Shown here: positions 50,987 through 60,942 of the stretch, in pieces | How positions within the stretch are numbered: position 1 is the first letter of the stretch | How the letters are laid out: the number at the start of each line of letters is the position of its first letter | Assembly (NCBI GenBank): GCA_963719055.1 | Contig: CAVRAU010000017.1 | Coordinates: forward strand, 150,274 to 214,273 | Reading direction: 5' to 3' | From: CAXMQZ01 sp963719055 | GTDB lineage: Bacteria; Acidobacteriota; Thermoanaerobaculia; Multivoradales; JAHEKO01 | DNA length: 64,000 bases | The notes under the pieces: model-generated | The model's database searches: none | Told to the model about the DNA's origin: nothing | What the model saw: only the letters and a program-made list of their open reading frames with translations | Position numbers and translations under genes: made by a program

Positions 50987-52194
50987 ATGACCATAGCGAA
51001 ACGGGTGATTTGTGCGACCCTACTTCTGAGCCTGGCGGCGGGTCTGGGTTTGGCGGCGGAGGGGGATCCGGAGAAGAAATCCGCCTGGTCCACCGTCGAT
51101 CTGCAGTTCTACGGCTTCATCAAGGTCGATGCCGCCTATGACACGAGTCATGCCAATCCCGGCAATTTCGTGCGCTGGATCGATCTGGAACCTGGAAACG
51201 AGAACGACGAGCAGTTCAACCTGACCGCCAACCAGACCCGCCTCGGTCTGTGGCTGACCAGTCCAGACGATCCCGACAAGAGCCTGCTCACCAAGGGTCG
51301 GGTGGAGATCGATTTCTACGGTGGGGGGGCCGAGAACAAGCCCAACCCGATGCTGCGACTGGCCTATATCGATCTGCACTGGCGCAAATCGGGCTGGCGG
51401 TTCATCGCTGGACAGACCTTCGATGTCATCTCGCCGCTCTTCCCCGTCACCATCAACTACTCCGTGCAGTGGTGGGCGGGCAACATCGGCTATCGCCGAC
51501 CGCAGTTGCAGCTGGGCCGAAGGATCGAGCCTGTCGGATTCCACAAGATGCAGAGTCGACGGTTGCGATCACTCGCAACATCGGCGCCACCGACAGTATC
51601 TTCGCCGGCTGTCGACGTCGGGCACCGATGCCGGTCTGCCGGGATTCCAGGGTCGCCTCGGTTGGGAGCTGGGACGGCCGCGAGGCCGGTCCGGTGGCGC
51701 TCGGCATCTCGGGCCATTGGACCCAAGAGGAGTTCGAGCTCGACGAAGACGGCAATACCGACTGCTTCGACAGCTGGTCGGCCAACTTCGATCTCAAGGT
51801 ACCCGCTGAGCAAGAAGGCGACCCTGAAAGCCGAGGCCTATACCGGGCATCAACCTGTCCGAGTATCTGGGGGGTATCGGCCAAGGGGTCAACCTGGACC
51901 GCAATCAGGAGATCGGAGACACCGGTGGCTGGATCAGCGTCGATCTCGGTCCCTACCACTACCTCACGCACCACATCGGTCTGACGGCCACCGACGTCAA
52001 GGACGACGACATCGAGATCGGCGACCGGTCCTTCAACAGCTCGATCTTCTGGAATGGCGTCTACTCCTTGACGCAACGGATCCGATTCGCCCTCGAGCTG
52101 TCCTATTGGAACACCGAGTACAAGCAGGCAGGCCGGCAGCGACGAGTCGGCCGACAACTTCCGCATGCAATTCGCGGTCATGTACCGCTTCTAG
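50987..52194 (+). CDS. DcaP-like outer-membrane porin, several frameshifts
   Basis: Signal peptide MTIAKRVICATLLLSLAAG with GAGG upstream of the ATG. The first 185 residues are in one frame and show porin strands (VDLQFYGFIKVDAAYDTS; FNLTANQTRLGLWLTSPDD; AYIDLHWRKSGWRFIAGQTF). After about 51545 the reading frame changes more than once. The last part (FNSSIFWNGVYSLTQRIRFA; ADNFRMQFAVMYRF) ends in a terminal aromatic strand before TAG 52192-52194. Total about 400 residues. Found between a carboxylate carrier and acetyl-CoA synthetase, it probably admits small organic acids. Confidence 0.75.
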
Positions 52195-52252
52195 AACCCG
52201 ATTGATAACCTCGAAGCTCAAAGACATCGCAGGAGAACCGTAGGAGATGACC

Positions 52253-54239
52253 ATGACAACGGAACCCACCGACAAGTCCATTGAATCCCTGATGACCGAA
52301 GAGAGGACCTTCCCTCCCTCCGATGAGATGCGCGCCAACTCCTACATTTCCAGCGACGAGCAGTACAAGGAGATGTGGCGCCAGTCCATCGAGGAGCCTG
52401 ATGCCTTCTGGCTGGAGCAGGCCAAGTCCCTGTCCTGGATCACCGAGCCCACCAAGAGCCTCGAGTTTCTCTGGGACTACGGAAGCTCGGAGAATCGAGC
52501 ACACCTGGTTCGAGGACGGCGTGCTCAACGTGTCCTACAACTGCCTCGATCGGCACATGGGGACCCCCATCGAGAACAAGACCGCGATTGTCTGGCAGGG
52601 TGAGGAGGAGGACTCGGTGGAGGTGCTCACCTACCGGGAAATGTACGACCGGGTGCGCAAGTTCGCCAACGTCCTCAAGGCGCGGGGCATCCAGAAGGGC
52701 GATCGGGTGGCCATCTACATGCCCATGGTGCCGGAAGCCTCGATCGCCATGCTGGCCTGCGCTCGGATCGGCGCCATCCACTCGGTGATCTTCGGTGGCT
52801 TCAGCGCCGAGGCGATCCGAGGCCGGGTCAACGACTCGGACTGCAAGATGATCATCACCGCCAACCTGCTGCGCCGATCGGGCAAGAGCATCCTGCTCAA
52901 GGACATCGTGGATGAGGCGCTGAACGGCAGCCCCTCCGTCGAGAGCGTGGTCGTCGTCGAGACCGGAGATCAGCAGTGCACGATGGAGGATGGCCGGGAT
53001 TTCTGGTACGCGGAGGAGATGGAGAAGGTCGATGCCGAGTGTGCAGCCGAGCCGATGAATGCGGAGGACCCGCTGTTCATCCTCTACACCTCGGGGTCGA
53101 CGGGCAAGCCCAAGGGCGTGGTCCACACCACCGGCGGCTACTTGCTGCAGGTCGCTCTGACCCACAAGCTGGTCTTCAATATCCACGAAGACGACGTGTA
53201 CTGGTGCACGGCCGACATCGGCTGGGTGACCGGCCACAGCTACATCGTTTACGGCCCGATGGCCAATGGTGCCACTTCCCTGATGTTCGAAGGTGTGCCC
53301 ACCTATCCCGATGCGGGCCGTTTCTGGCAGATCTGCGCCAAGTTCGGCGTCACCGCCTTCTACACCGCTCCCACCGCGATCCGTGCTCTGATGCGTTTGG
53401 GCGAAGAATGGCCCGCCAAGCACAACCTCGATTCGCTGCGGATTCTCGGCTCCGTGGGTGAGCCGATCAATCCGGAAGCCTGGATGTGGTACTACAAGAA
53501 CATCGGGCACGAGAACTGCCCCATCGTGGACACCTGGTGGCAGACCGAGACCGGTGGCTTCATGATCACGCCGCTACCCGGGGCTCATACCCTGAAGCCG
53601 GGAAGCGCTTCGCGCCCGTTCTTTGGCGTCGACACCGTTCTGCTGCGGGATGACGGCAGCGAGTGCGATCCCAACGAGGGTGGCAAGCTCTGCATCCGGC
53701 GGCCCTGGCCCGGCATGATGCGGACCATGTGGGGCGACCACGAGCGTTTCGTGGACACCTACTTCACGACCTTCGCCGATATGTATTTCACGGGTGATGG
53801 CTGCCGGATCGACCAGGACGGGGACTATTGGTTGATGGGCCGCATCGACGATGTGGTCAACATCTCGGGTCACCGGCTGGGAACCGCCGAGATCGAGAGC
53901 GCCCTGGTGAGCCACGACCTGGTGGCCGAAGCCGCGGTGACGCCCATTCCCCACGAGATCAAGGGGCAAGGTCTCTACTGCTTCGTCACCCTGGTCGAGG
54001 GTGTGGAGGCCACGGACGATCTCCGCAAGGAATTGATCGGTCATATCCGGACGGAGATCGGGCCGATCGCTACACCCGAGGGCATTCAGTTCGCTCCGGC
54101 GCTGCCCAAGACTCGTTCAGGCAAGATCATGCGCCGCATCCTGCGAAAGGTGGCCGAGAAGGACACCGGCAACCTGGGCGATACCTCGACGTTGGCGGAT
54201 CCGACCGTGGTCGACTCTTTGATCGCCGATCGAGGCTGA
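52253..54239 (+). CDS. acsA: Acetyl-CoA synthetase (AMP-forming), one frameshift
   Basis: ATG 52253 is chosen because AGGAG at 52242-52246 is six bases upstream; ATG 52247 abuts the same AGGAG. Frame one runs to about 52490 (AFWLEQAKSLSWITEPTKSL), then the next frame carries IEHTWFEDGVLNVSYNCLDRH onward. Motifs: AMP-binding YTSGSTGKPKGVVH, WWQTETGG, the hinge RIDDVVNISGHRLG, and the C-terminal PKTRSGKIMRRILRK with the Lys that is acetylated by Pat-type enzymes in other bacteria. About 660 residues. It activates acetate. The GNAT-fused CoA-transferase nearby is a candidate regulator. Confidence 0.9.
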
Positions 54240-54274
54240 CAGAAGAAGAGTTGATTTCTTGGTGCAGATTTGTG

Positions 54275-54300
54275 GGGGCGCCCTTCTTGGGCGCCCCTTT
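54275..54300 (+). terminator. Rho-independent terminator after acsA
   Basis: GGGGCGCCC / GGGCGCCCC nine-base-pair stem with loop TTCTT, followed by TTTC. It starts 36 bases past the acsA stop, and the stem is symmetric, so it may also serve the heme oxygenase gene that ends at 54320 on the other strand. Confidence 0.8.
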
Positions 54301-54319
54301 CTGCACTGAGCTTCTGACG

Positions 54320-54955
54320 TCAGGTTGCCGTGGCCAGATCTTCTGAAAGCTCCGCCACGGTCTGATACATCTGCTTGGCTGCGTCCACCAACCGCGCGGT
54401 ATCACTCTCAGTGAACGCCACAGATCCCATATCGGTCCTTGAAGGCCTGCCAATACTCCCTCTGCCGGTCTCCATAGGGATCCAGATACCGCAGCCCAGG
54501 TCCTGGCGCCAGGTCGTAGGCCTCGGCGACATGGCGGGCGATGTAGCGGCCACCGTTGTTGCTTCCCTCGAGCACGTAGTGGAGACCCAGGAGCAGCAGG
54601 GGGTCCTCCTTTCCCTTGCTCGACGAGGGTGAGGAACCGCTGGGTCGCTGGTAGGGGTTCGATGCCGGCCGGGTCGATTCCGAAGAACTGGAAATCCTCT
54701 AGCAGGTAGGGAACCTGGTACTGGTACTCGTGGACGACCTTGGCGATGGCCTCGTCTTGCGCCGGCAGCGTCGTCGAAGGGCTTTCTCGAGGGCGTGGTG
54801 AAGGAGGTACATCTGCCCCAGCCAGGCTTCGTAGCGATCGCGCGCCAATTCCCCTTTGACCAGCGCCTGCTGGAACTCGTGATGCTCGGCCCGGCCGTGC
54901 TCTTCGCGAGTCGAGTTTCGCAGTTGCAGCATCGCGGATCGGTGGTCTCGGTCAT
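54320..54955 (-). CDS. Heme oxygenase-like protein, at least three frame changes
   Basis: The start MTETTDP lies at 54955; the next segment MLQLRNSTREEHGRAEHHEF is in another frame from 54932 and has the heme-ligand helix pattern L-R-x-x-T-x-x-x-H. ALVKGELARDRYEAWLGQMY follows. A third frame then carries QVPYLLEDFQFFGIDPAG and the conserved distal-helix motif LGLHYVLEGSNNGGRYIARH. The C-terminus (MGSVAFTESDTARLVDAAKQ) is again shifted. Together about 210 residues, the usual size of HmuO/BphO-type enzymes that open heme to biliverdin, CO and iron. Sequencing error or true decay cannot be separated. Confidence 0.65.
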   Translation of the reverse strand: MTETTDPRCCNCETRLAKSTAGPSITSSSRRWSKGNWRAIATKPGWGRCTSFTTPSRKPFDDAAGARRGHRQGRPRVPVPGSLPARGFPVLRNRPGRHRTPTSDPAVPHPRRARERRTPCCSWVSTTCSREATTVAATSPAMSPRPTTWRQDLGCGIWIPMETGRGSIGRPSRTDMGSVAFTESDTARLVDAAKQMYQTVAELSEDLATAT

Positions 54956-54975
54956 TGCTTCTCCATCCAGCTGGC

Positions 54976-55086
54976 TCAGTCAATCGCCAGAACCATCATG
55001 CCGACTCCAACAGCGAGCCAGATCAATCCCTTGAAGGTGAAGAAGAGCAGTCCTGCCAGACCGATCTTCTTGAGCCAATTGCGCAA
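54976..55086 (-). CDS. 36-residue single-helix membrane peptide
   Basis: TTG-started frame with GGAGAGG three bases upstream (followed by CAT). The sequence begins LRNWLKKIGLAGLLFFTFKG and continues with LIWLAVGVGMMVLAID before TGA at 54978-54976. The pattern K-K-I-G-x-x-G-x-x-F-F-x-x-K-G-L-x-W-L resembles tiny conserved membrane peptides seen in other bacteria, mainly Proteobacteria. One transmembrane helix with a basic N-terminus. It lies 20 bases upstream of the heme oxygenase gene on the same strand and is probably co-transcribed. Function unknown. Confidence 0.55.
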   Translation of the reverse strand: MRNWLKKIGLAGLLFFTFKGLIWLAVGVGMMVLAID

Positions 55087-55165
55087 ATGCCTCTCCTCGT
55101 GTCGGTAAGGCCTCGTATCTAGAAAGACCGATACAGCCGGATTCTCGTTGGTGAGCGGAAGTTAA

Positions 55166-55177
55166 CCGCACGTGCGG
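55166..55177. promoter_or_regulatory. Perfect 12-base palindrome CCGCACGTGCGG
   Basis: It lies in the 149-base gap between the minus-strand small peptide/heme oxygenase unit and the + strand histidine kinase. It is a candidate operator acting on both directions. The binding protein is unknown. Confidence 0.4.
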
Positions 55178-55265
55178 ATCTCCGTCAAGAGCGGCGTGAA
55201 GGGTTCACTGCGTCCATCCGGAGCTCTCTGGTCCAATGAGCCAGCAGGATGGTGGGGACCCGTGC

Positions 55266-57678
55266 ATGGATGAGAAGTTCTACTCGCGAGTCGTCGACAC
55301 CATGGCCGAGGGTCTGGTCGTGGCCGATGCGACCGGAACGCTCATCTATGCCAACGAGGCCCTGTGTAGGCTCTTGGGCTACGCCCGAGAGGAGTTGGTG
55401 GGTCAGCCCGCGAAAGACTTCATCTCGCCACCTCATGCGTCAGGAGTTCCAGCAGCAATTGGCTCTTCGAGAGCAGGGCGTTGCCCACCCCTATGAGACC
55501 ACTCTCGTCCGTCGGAACGGCACTCCGGTTCCGGTCCTGATCTCGCCGCAGGTCTTGTTCGACGAGCCAAGGCGATCTATGCGGGCAGCTTCGCGGTCGT
55601 CTCGGATGTCAGCTCCAGACGACACACCGAGACCGAGAGGGAGGTCATCTCAGAGATCATCCGCGGAGTCGTGGAGACAGACAATCTGGACGATCTCCTG
55701 AGCTTGGTTCATGAATCCCTGCGTCGCGTCATCTATGCCGAGAACTGCTTCGTCGCTCTTCTCGATGAAGACAACGACACGATCCAATTCCCCTATTTCG
55801 CGGATCAGTACGATGCTTGTCAGGAGCCGATTCGGCGGAGCAAGACTTGCACCGATTACGTGCTACGCACGGGGCAACCGCTGCTGTTGACCGAGACGCT
55901 CTTTCAGGATCTCGTAGCCCGAGGAGAGGTCGAGTTGGTGGGCCCGAGCTCTCCTTCGTGGATGGGTGTTCCTTTGACGACTCCCACACGGACCATCGGC
56001 GTTCTGGCGGTCCAGCACTACCAGGACGAAGGTGCTTTCTCAGAGCGAGATCTGGAGTTCTTCGGTTCCGTGGGTGGGCACATCGCTCTCGCCATCGAGC
56101 GCAAGAGAGCCGAAGTCAATCTCCATGCCTCTCAGGAGCTCTACACCAACGTGGTGGAGTCGATGAATGAGGGTGTTCTGGTCCTGGATCGAGACTTTCG
56201 CTTCATCTCATGGAATCGGGCCATGGAGGCTTTGAGCCGCACTTCGCGTGAGGAAGTGATAGGGAAGGAGGCCTTGCCCTGGGAGATCTTCCCTCATCTT
56301 GTCGATGTGGGCGTCGAGAGGATGATGCGGCGCGCCATGGCAGGAAAGCCCCAGCGGGCTGTAAACCTGACCCACGAGTTGGAGGCAGGCGTCTCCCTGA
56401 TCACCCATGAGACCTATCGGCCTCTGCGCGGTTCAGAAGGGGAGATTCGCGGGGTCGTCGGTGTCGTGCGTGACGTGACGGAGCGCCGCGCGGCGGAAGA
56501 GGCTCTGCGCAACAGCGAGGATCATCTTCGTCAGGTCCAGAAGATGGAGGCCATCGGGCGCCTGGCGGGCGGCATCGCCCACGATTTCAACAACCTGTTG
56601 ACGGCCATCAATGGCTACAGCGAGCTGGTCTTGGACCGCCTGCAGGACCAGGATCCCATTCGAGAGCATGTCGAGGAGATCCGCAAAGCTGGGGAGCATG
56701 CCGCCGAGTTGACCCAGCAGCTGCTGGCCTTCAGCCGCAAGCAGGTCATCCAGCCTCGCGTGGTGGACCTGAATTTGCTGGTGGAGGATCTGCGGGCGAT
56801 GCTGCAGCGACTCATGGGTGAGGACATCGAGCTGCAGACCCAGCTGGATGGCTCACTGAGCAGAATCAAGAGCGATCCAGGACAGCTCGAGCAGGTGCTG
56901 ATCAACCTGGTCGTCAACGCTCGGGACGCCATGCCGAAGGGTGGAACGCTGACCATCCAGACGGAAAACAGAGATCTGGATGCGGACAAGTCGAGCGCCC
57001 ACGAGTTCGGGATCCTACGTGGGGTTGGTCGTCACCGATACCGGAATCGGTATGGATCGGAATGTGAAGGCCCGCATCTTCGAGCCCTTCTTCACGACGA
57101 AGGAGACCGGTAAAGGGACCGGGATGGGACTGTCCACGGTCTACGGTATCGTCAAGCAGAACAAGGGCCGGATCTGGGTGGACTCTGCACTAGGCGGAGG
57201 AACGACTTTCTCGGTGTTCTTCCCGGAATCGGAGGAGCCTCTCAGTGAGGAACTCGCGCCCGCCGCTGGCAACGGACGACCGGCAGGTTCGGAGACCGTA
57301 CTGGTGGTGGAGGACGAAGATGCCGTCCGTTCCCTGACCCGGATGATTCTGGAGCGGGGTGGGTATCAGGTGCTGGAGGCCGCCGATGCCAGCGAGGCTC
57401 TGACGGTCTGCGCGAATCTGGACGCGCCCATCGACCTTCTGCTGAGCGATGTGGTCATGCCCCGCATGAGCGGTCCTCAACTCGCTGCCCAGATGCAGGA
57501 GGAACAACCCGACCTCAAGGTGCTCTTCATCTCGGGTCACGCCGATGAGACCATCGTCCAGCACGGCGTTCTCATGCCCGACACCGAGCTGTTGGTCAAG
57601 CCCTTCAGTGTCGACGAGCTCCTCGCCAGGGTTCACGGAGTCCTGCGGGACTGGCACCCCAGTGCCCAGCCGGGCTGA
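55266..57678 (+). CDS. Hybrid sensor histidine kinase (PAS-GAF-PAS-HisKA-HATPase-REC), three frameshifts
   Basis: ATG 55266 begins directly at the first PAS domain (EKFYSRVVDTMAEGLVVADA); ATG 55236 is an alternative. Frame changes near 55430, 55570 and 57010 join one protein of about 800 residues. A GAF domain (YAENCFVALLDEDNDTI; FSERDLEFFGSVGGHIALAI) is followed by a second PAS (VVESMNEGVLVLDRDFRFIS), HisKA (GRLAGGIAHDFNNLLTAING, phospho-His), HATPase N-box (LINLVVNARDAMPKGG), G-boxes (TDTGIGM; GTGMGLSTVYG), and a receiver with LLSDVVMP (Asp) and LVKPF (Lys). Cytoplasmic, with no transmembrane segment. No cognate response regulator is in the window. Confidence 0.85.
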
Positions 57679-57682
57679 GCCC

Positions 57683-58174
57683 TCAAAGGCGCTCCAGCAG
57701 CACGAACGAATAGTCGAGGTTGTTGATCTCGTCGGCATGATGGTGTTCCGTGTCGACGACCGCCCAGTCGGCATCGTCGAGCTCTGGGAAATCCGCATCG
57801 CCGGCGAACTCCTGGTGGACTCTGGTCATGTAGACGCGGTGCGCCAGCGGCAGGGCGAGACGGTAGATCTGGGCACCGCCAGCGACAAAGACCTCCTGGT
57901 CACCTGCTCGCCGCGCCAGATCGAGGCCCTCCTCCAACGAGGAGACCAGAGTCACCCCGGCTGGAAGCTCGGGTTGGCCCCTGGAGATCACCACCATGTG
58001 GCGGCCGGGCAAGGGGCGTCCGATGGCTTCATAGGTCTTCCGACCCAGCAAAAGGTGATGCCCCATGGTGAGGCGTCTGAACCGTTTGAGATCCGCCGAC
58101 AGATGCCAGGGCAGTTCGTTGTCGCGACCGATGATCCCGTTCTCGGCCACTGCCACGATGACCGAAATCCTCAT
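57683..58174 (-). CDS. folA: Dihydrofolate reductase
   Basis: 163 residues. MRISVIVAVAENGIIGRDNELPWHLSADLKRF includes the substrate Asp and the Met20-loop region. GHHLLLGRKTYEAIGRPLPGR and EVFVAGGAQIYRLALP are the NADPH-binding segments. It reduces dihydrofolate to tetrahydrofolate. The ATG overlaps the thyA stop by four bases, the common thyA-folA arrangement, and its 3' end lies four bases from the histidine kinase stop. Confidence 0.97.
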   Translation of the reverse strand: MRISVIVAVAENGIIGRDNELPWHLSADLKRFRRLTMGHHLLLGRKTYEAIGRPLPGRHMVVISRGQPELPAGVTLVSSLEEGLDLARRAGDQEVFVAGGAQIYRLALPLAHRVYMTRVHQEFAGDADFPELDDADWAVVDTEHHHADEINNLDYSFVLLERL

Positions 58175-58965
58175 ACCGCTATCGGTGCTTTGATGTGAGG
58201 ATGGGGGTCGTAGTCCTCGATATGGAAGTCCTCGTAGCGGAAATCGAAGATGGACCGCACCTCCGGGTTCAGGCGCAGAGCAGGTTGATCCCGCGGCTCT
58301 CGCTCGAGCTGTTGCCGCGCCTGCTCGAGATGGTTCGCATACAGATGAGCATCGCCGAAGGTGAGGACAAAATCCCCAGGCTCGAGGTCGCAGACCTGGG
58401 CCATCATGCGAGTGAGCAGGGCGTAGGAGGCGATGTTGAAAGGCACGCCGAGAAAGACATCAGCGCTTCGCTGGTAGAGCTGGCAGGAGAGGCGTCCCTC
58501 TGCCACATAGAACTGAAAGAGAAGGTGGCAGGGTGGCAGCGCCATGCGATCCACCTCCGCCACGTTCCAGGCACTGACGATATGGCGCCGAGAATCCGGT
58601 TGGGTGCGAATCTGCTCGATCACTTTGGAGATCTGATCGATCTTGTCACCTTGGGGTGTCGGCCACGAGCGCCATTGATAGCCGTAGACGGGCCCGAGCT
58701 CGCCTTCGTCGTCGGCCCATTGGTCCCAGATGCGCACACCGTGCTCTTTCAGATATCGAATGTTGGTGTCACCTGAGAGAAACCAGAGCAGCTCATGAAA
58801 GATGGAGCGGGTATGGAGCTTCTTTGTGGTCAGTAAGGGAAACCGGTCCTGCAGATCGAAGCGCATCTGGTAGCCGAAGATGCTGCGGGTGCCGGTGCCG
58901 GTACGGTCCGTCTTCTCCACGCCGTGGTCGAGGATGTACTGCAGAAGATCCAGGTACGGTCGCAT
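58171..58965 (-). CDS. thyA: Thymidylate synthase
   Basis: 264 residues, the same length as E. coli ThyA. DRTGTGTRSIFGYQMRF (phosphate-binding Arg), ELLWFLSGDTNI, active-site LPPCHLLFQFYV with Cys146, then CQLYQRSADVFLGVPFNIASY and the C-terminal KAPIAV. It makes dTMP from dUMP using methylene-tetrahydrofolate, and the folA product then recycles dihydrofolate. First gene of the thyA-folA pair. Confidence 0.98.
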   Translation of the reverse strand: MRPYLDLLQYILDHGVEKTDRTGTGTRSIFGYQMRFDLQDRFPLLTTKKLHTRSIFHELLWFLSGDTNIRYLKEHGVRIWDQWADDEGELGPVYGYQWRSWPTPQGDKIDQISKVIEQIRTQPDSRRHIVSAWNVAEVDRMALPPCHLLFQFYVAEGRLSCQLYQRSADVFLGVPFNIASYALLTRMMAQVCDLEPGDFVLTFGDAHLYANHLEQARQQLEREPRDQPALRLNPEVRSIFDFRYEDFHIEDYDPHPHIKAPIAV

Positions 58966-59013
58966 GGGAATTCAGGCTAGTGACTTCTGGTCTGAGAATC
59001 AACTCGGGTTGGA

Positions 59014-59394
59014 CTATGATCCTTGGCCGATGTGGAACAGGGCCGCCCAGGCAGCGATCGCTCCTAGAATCGGTGTCAGGTAGAACAGCGCCCCGATCGG
59101 TTGGTTCGGGCGTCGAAGCGCCACCGGCAGAGCTCCCAGCAAGACCCAGATGCCGATCTTGATCCAGATCCACAAGGGCCAGCTGCCGCTGATACCCAAT
59201 CTGGCGAGCATGCCGAAACCGGCCAACAGAATGAGGAACATGGCGGCTCCATGGGTTGCGAGAATCAGCTTGCGGGCTGCGCGGCGGCTTTCTTCGGTGG
59301 CGGACGCGGCCATCGCCCAGAGCCCGCCGAGCCCACAGACGAGAAGGAAGATCCCCAGGAGATGAATGACTTTGTAGGTGGTGTGCGAAAGCAT
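59014..59394 (-). CDS. Four-helix integral membrane protein of unknown function
   Basis: 126 residues with four transmembrane segments: TYKVIHLLGIFLLVCGLGGLW, HGAAMFLILLAGFGML, WIWIKIGIWVLLGALPVAL and FYLTPILGAIAAWAALFHIG. A histidine in the first helix and one near the end resemble the layout of small SirB/CopD-like heme or copper membrane proteins, but no assignment is made. GGAGGGGA precedes the ATG. It is divergent from the lipase-like gene across 119 bases. Confidence 0.8.
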   Translation of the reverse strand: MLSHTTYKVIHLLGIFLLVCGLGGLWAMAASATEESRRAARKLILATHGAAMFLILLAGFGMLARLGISGSWPLWIWIKIGIWVLLGALPVALRRPNQPIGALFYLTPILGAIAAWAALFHIGQGS

Positions 59395-59404
59395 CGGGAT
59401 TCCC

Positions 59405-59508
59405 CTCCGATTGTCGGTTCGAGTTCTTGCGGTTGCTTGAGCTCCAAGATTGTAGCGCGAGCCGGGCGCGGCCTCTCGATCACTTGGTTATAGTCGGTCC
59501 AATCGGAG
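59405..59508. promoter_or_regulatory. Mirrored CAATCGGAG leaders at both ends of a divergent gap
   Basis: CTCCGATTG (59405-59413) and CAATCGGAG (59500-59508) are nine-base inverted copies, each just before the start codon of a divergent gene and containing part of its ribosome-binding site. They could be coincidental shared leaders or a site controlling both genes. Confidence 0.3.
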
Positions 59509-59513
59509 ATCCC

Positions 59514-60886
59514 ATGCGACTTGAAACTCAGCGATGCCGACGAGTGCCGACGAGTGTGGCCCTTGCCGCGGTCGTCGTCGCGAGCCTTGGGTGTAGCCAA
59601 GTTTCTTCGCCTGTGCAGGAAACCGTTCCGGTGGCCTCGGAAAGAAGACCTGTGGTCTTTGTGCCCGGTGTGACAGGCGTCGGGCTCCGAGACGAATCCA
59701 CCCAGGAGCTCGTGTGGGGCCAGGGCAAGAACCTGATTCGACCCCATGACCGGGGGCACGGCATGGCGCTGTCGTTGACCGCCAGCCATCCGGGGCCCCG
59801 ACTTCTCCCTGGCGGTGTCATTCTGGAGTTGAAGCTCTTCGGATTCGTTCGGTTCAAGATCTACCAGGAGTTGGTGGATCTCTTCCAGGCCAGTGGGTAT
59901 CGACTCGGGGATTTGGAGCAGCCGCGACCGGCGGACGACTTCTTTCTTTTCTCCTATGACTGGCGCCAAGACAATGTCTCTTCGGCGATGCGGCTGGCCG
60001 ACCAGTTGGAGACTCTCCGACGAGTCCGCGGACAGGAAGCGCTGCGGATCGACCTCATCTGCCAAAGCAACGGTGCCCACGTCTGCCGGTATTTCACCAA
60101 GTACGGTGGGTTGAATCTCGAAGAGGCGGAGTCGGGAGACCCTCGGTCACACAGCGGCTTGACGGTCGAGAACCTGATCCTGGTGGGCGCCTCGAATGGT
60201 GGCTCGATTCGGGTTCTGCGTGAGCTGAACCGCGGGCGCAAGTACGTCGATGTCATCGGCCGGTACTGGTCACCGGAAACGCTCTTCACCTTCGCGTCCC
60301 TCTACCAGGACCTGCCGATCTACACGACCGACCTGTTCGTCGACGAAAACGCGCAGCCCCTGCCCGTGGATCTTTTTGACGCTGAGAATTGGCAGCGCTA
60401 TCAGTGGTCGATCTACGGTCGGCAGGCCAGCCGCAGCTCAGTCGAGACGATCGACCGGTGTGGTTGGGTACCCCTACCGAGCGTCGAGAGCACCTGGTCA
60501 ACGTCCTCGATCGCGCCCGCCGATTTCATCGGCTCTTGAGCCAGGAGGCGACCGGCTTTGGCCATACCCAGTACCATCTGATTACCAGCTCGGGAAGCGC
60601 GACGTCATCCGGTGCCGTCCTCGTGCAGGAGAAGGGCAGGTGGAAGACGTTGTTTGGCGATGACAAGCGAGTGCGTCGCCATCCCGAACTGCGATCTGCG
60701 GTGGTGGTGGCTGGCGATGGTCATGCCACGGCGGCGAGCCAAACCTGGCTCTCTCCACAGGAGATCCAACGGCTCGACAAGAGCGTCTTGGAGGTGGAGG
60801 GCACTCATCGTCGGATTATTCTGCAGGAGCAGACACACCAGCGGATCCTGCAGATCATCGCGCCCCCGCTGCCGCGCGGCTCGTAG
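59514..60886 (+). CDS. Lipase/LCAT-like alpha/beta-hydrolase lipoprotein, one frameshift
   Basis: Lipoprotein signal (SVALAAVVVASLGC) after ATG 59514. The early strand RRPVVFVPGVTGVGLRDEST with WGQGKNLIRP is typical of lecithin:cholesterol-acyltransferase-like lipases. The middle has FLFSYDWRQDN and the nucleophile elbow LICQSNGAHVCRYF, where CQSNGA replaces the usual G-H-S-x-G-G. VGASNGGSIRVLRELN follows. Near 60460 the frame changes, continuing to TAA-free end LQIIAPPLPRGS at 60886. About 456 residues. Ester or acyl transfer on lipids in the envelope is inferred. Confidence 0.75.
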
Positions 60887-60942
60887 GCTGGCGCACTTTT
60901 CTTGCCGTTGTCACGTATACGGGGAGTCCCGAGAGAAAAGAC

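Noticed and set aside
55800..56110. GAF domain of the histidine kinase as a phytochrome-like bilin domain because of the nearby heme oxygenase
   Set aside because: No PHY domain and no canonical bilin-binding Cys motif were seen; only proximity supports the idea.
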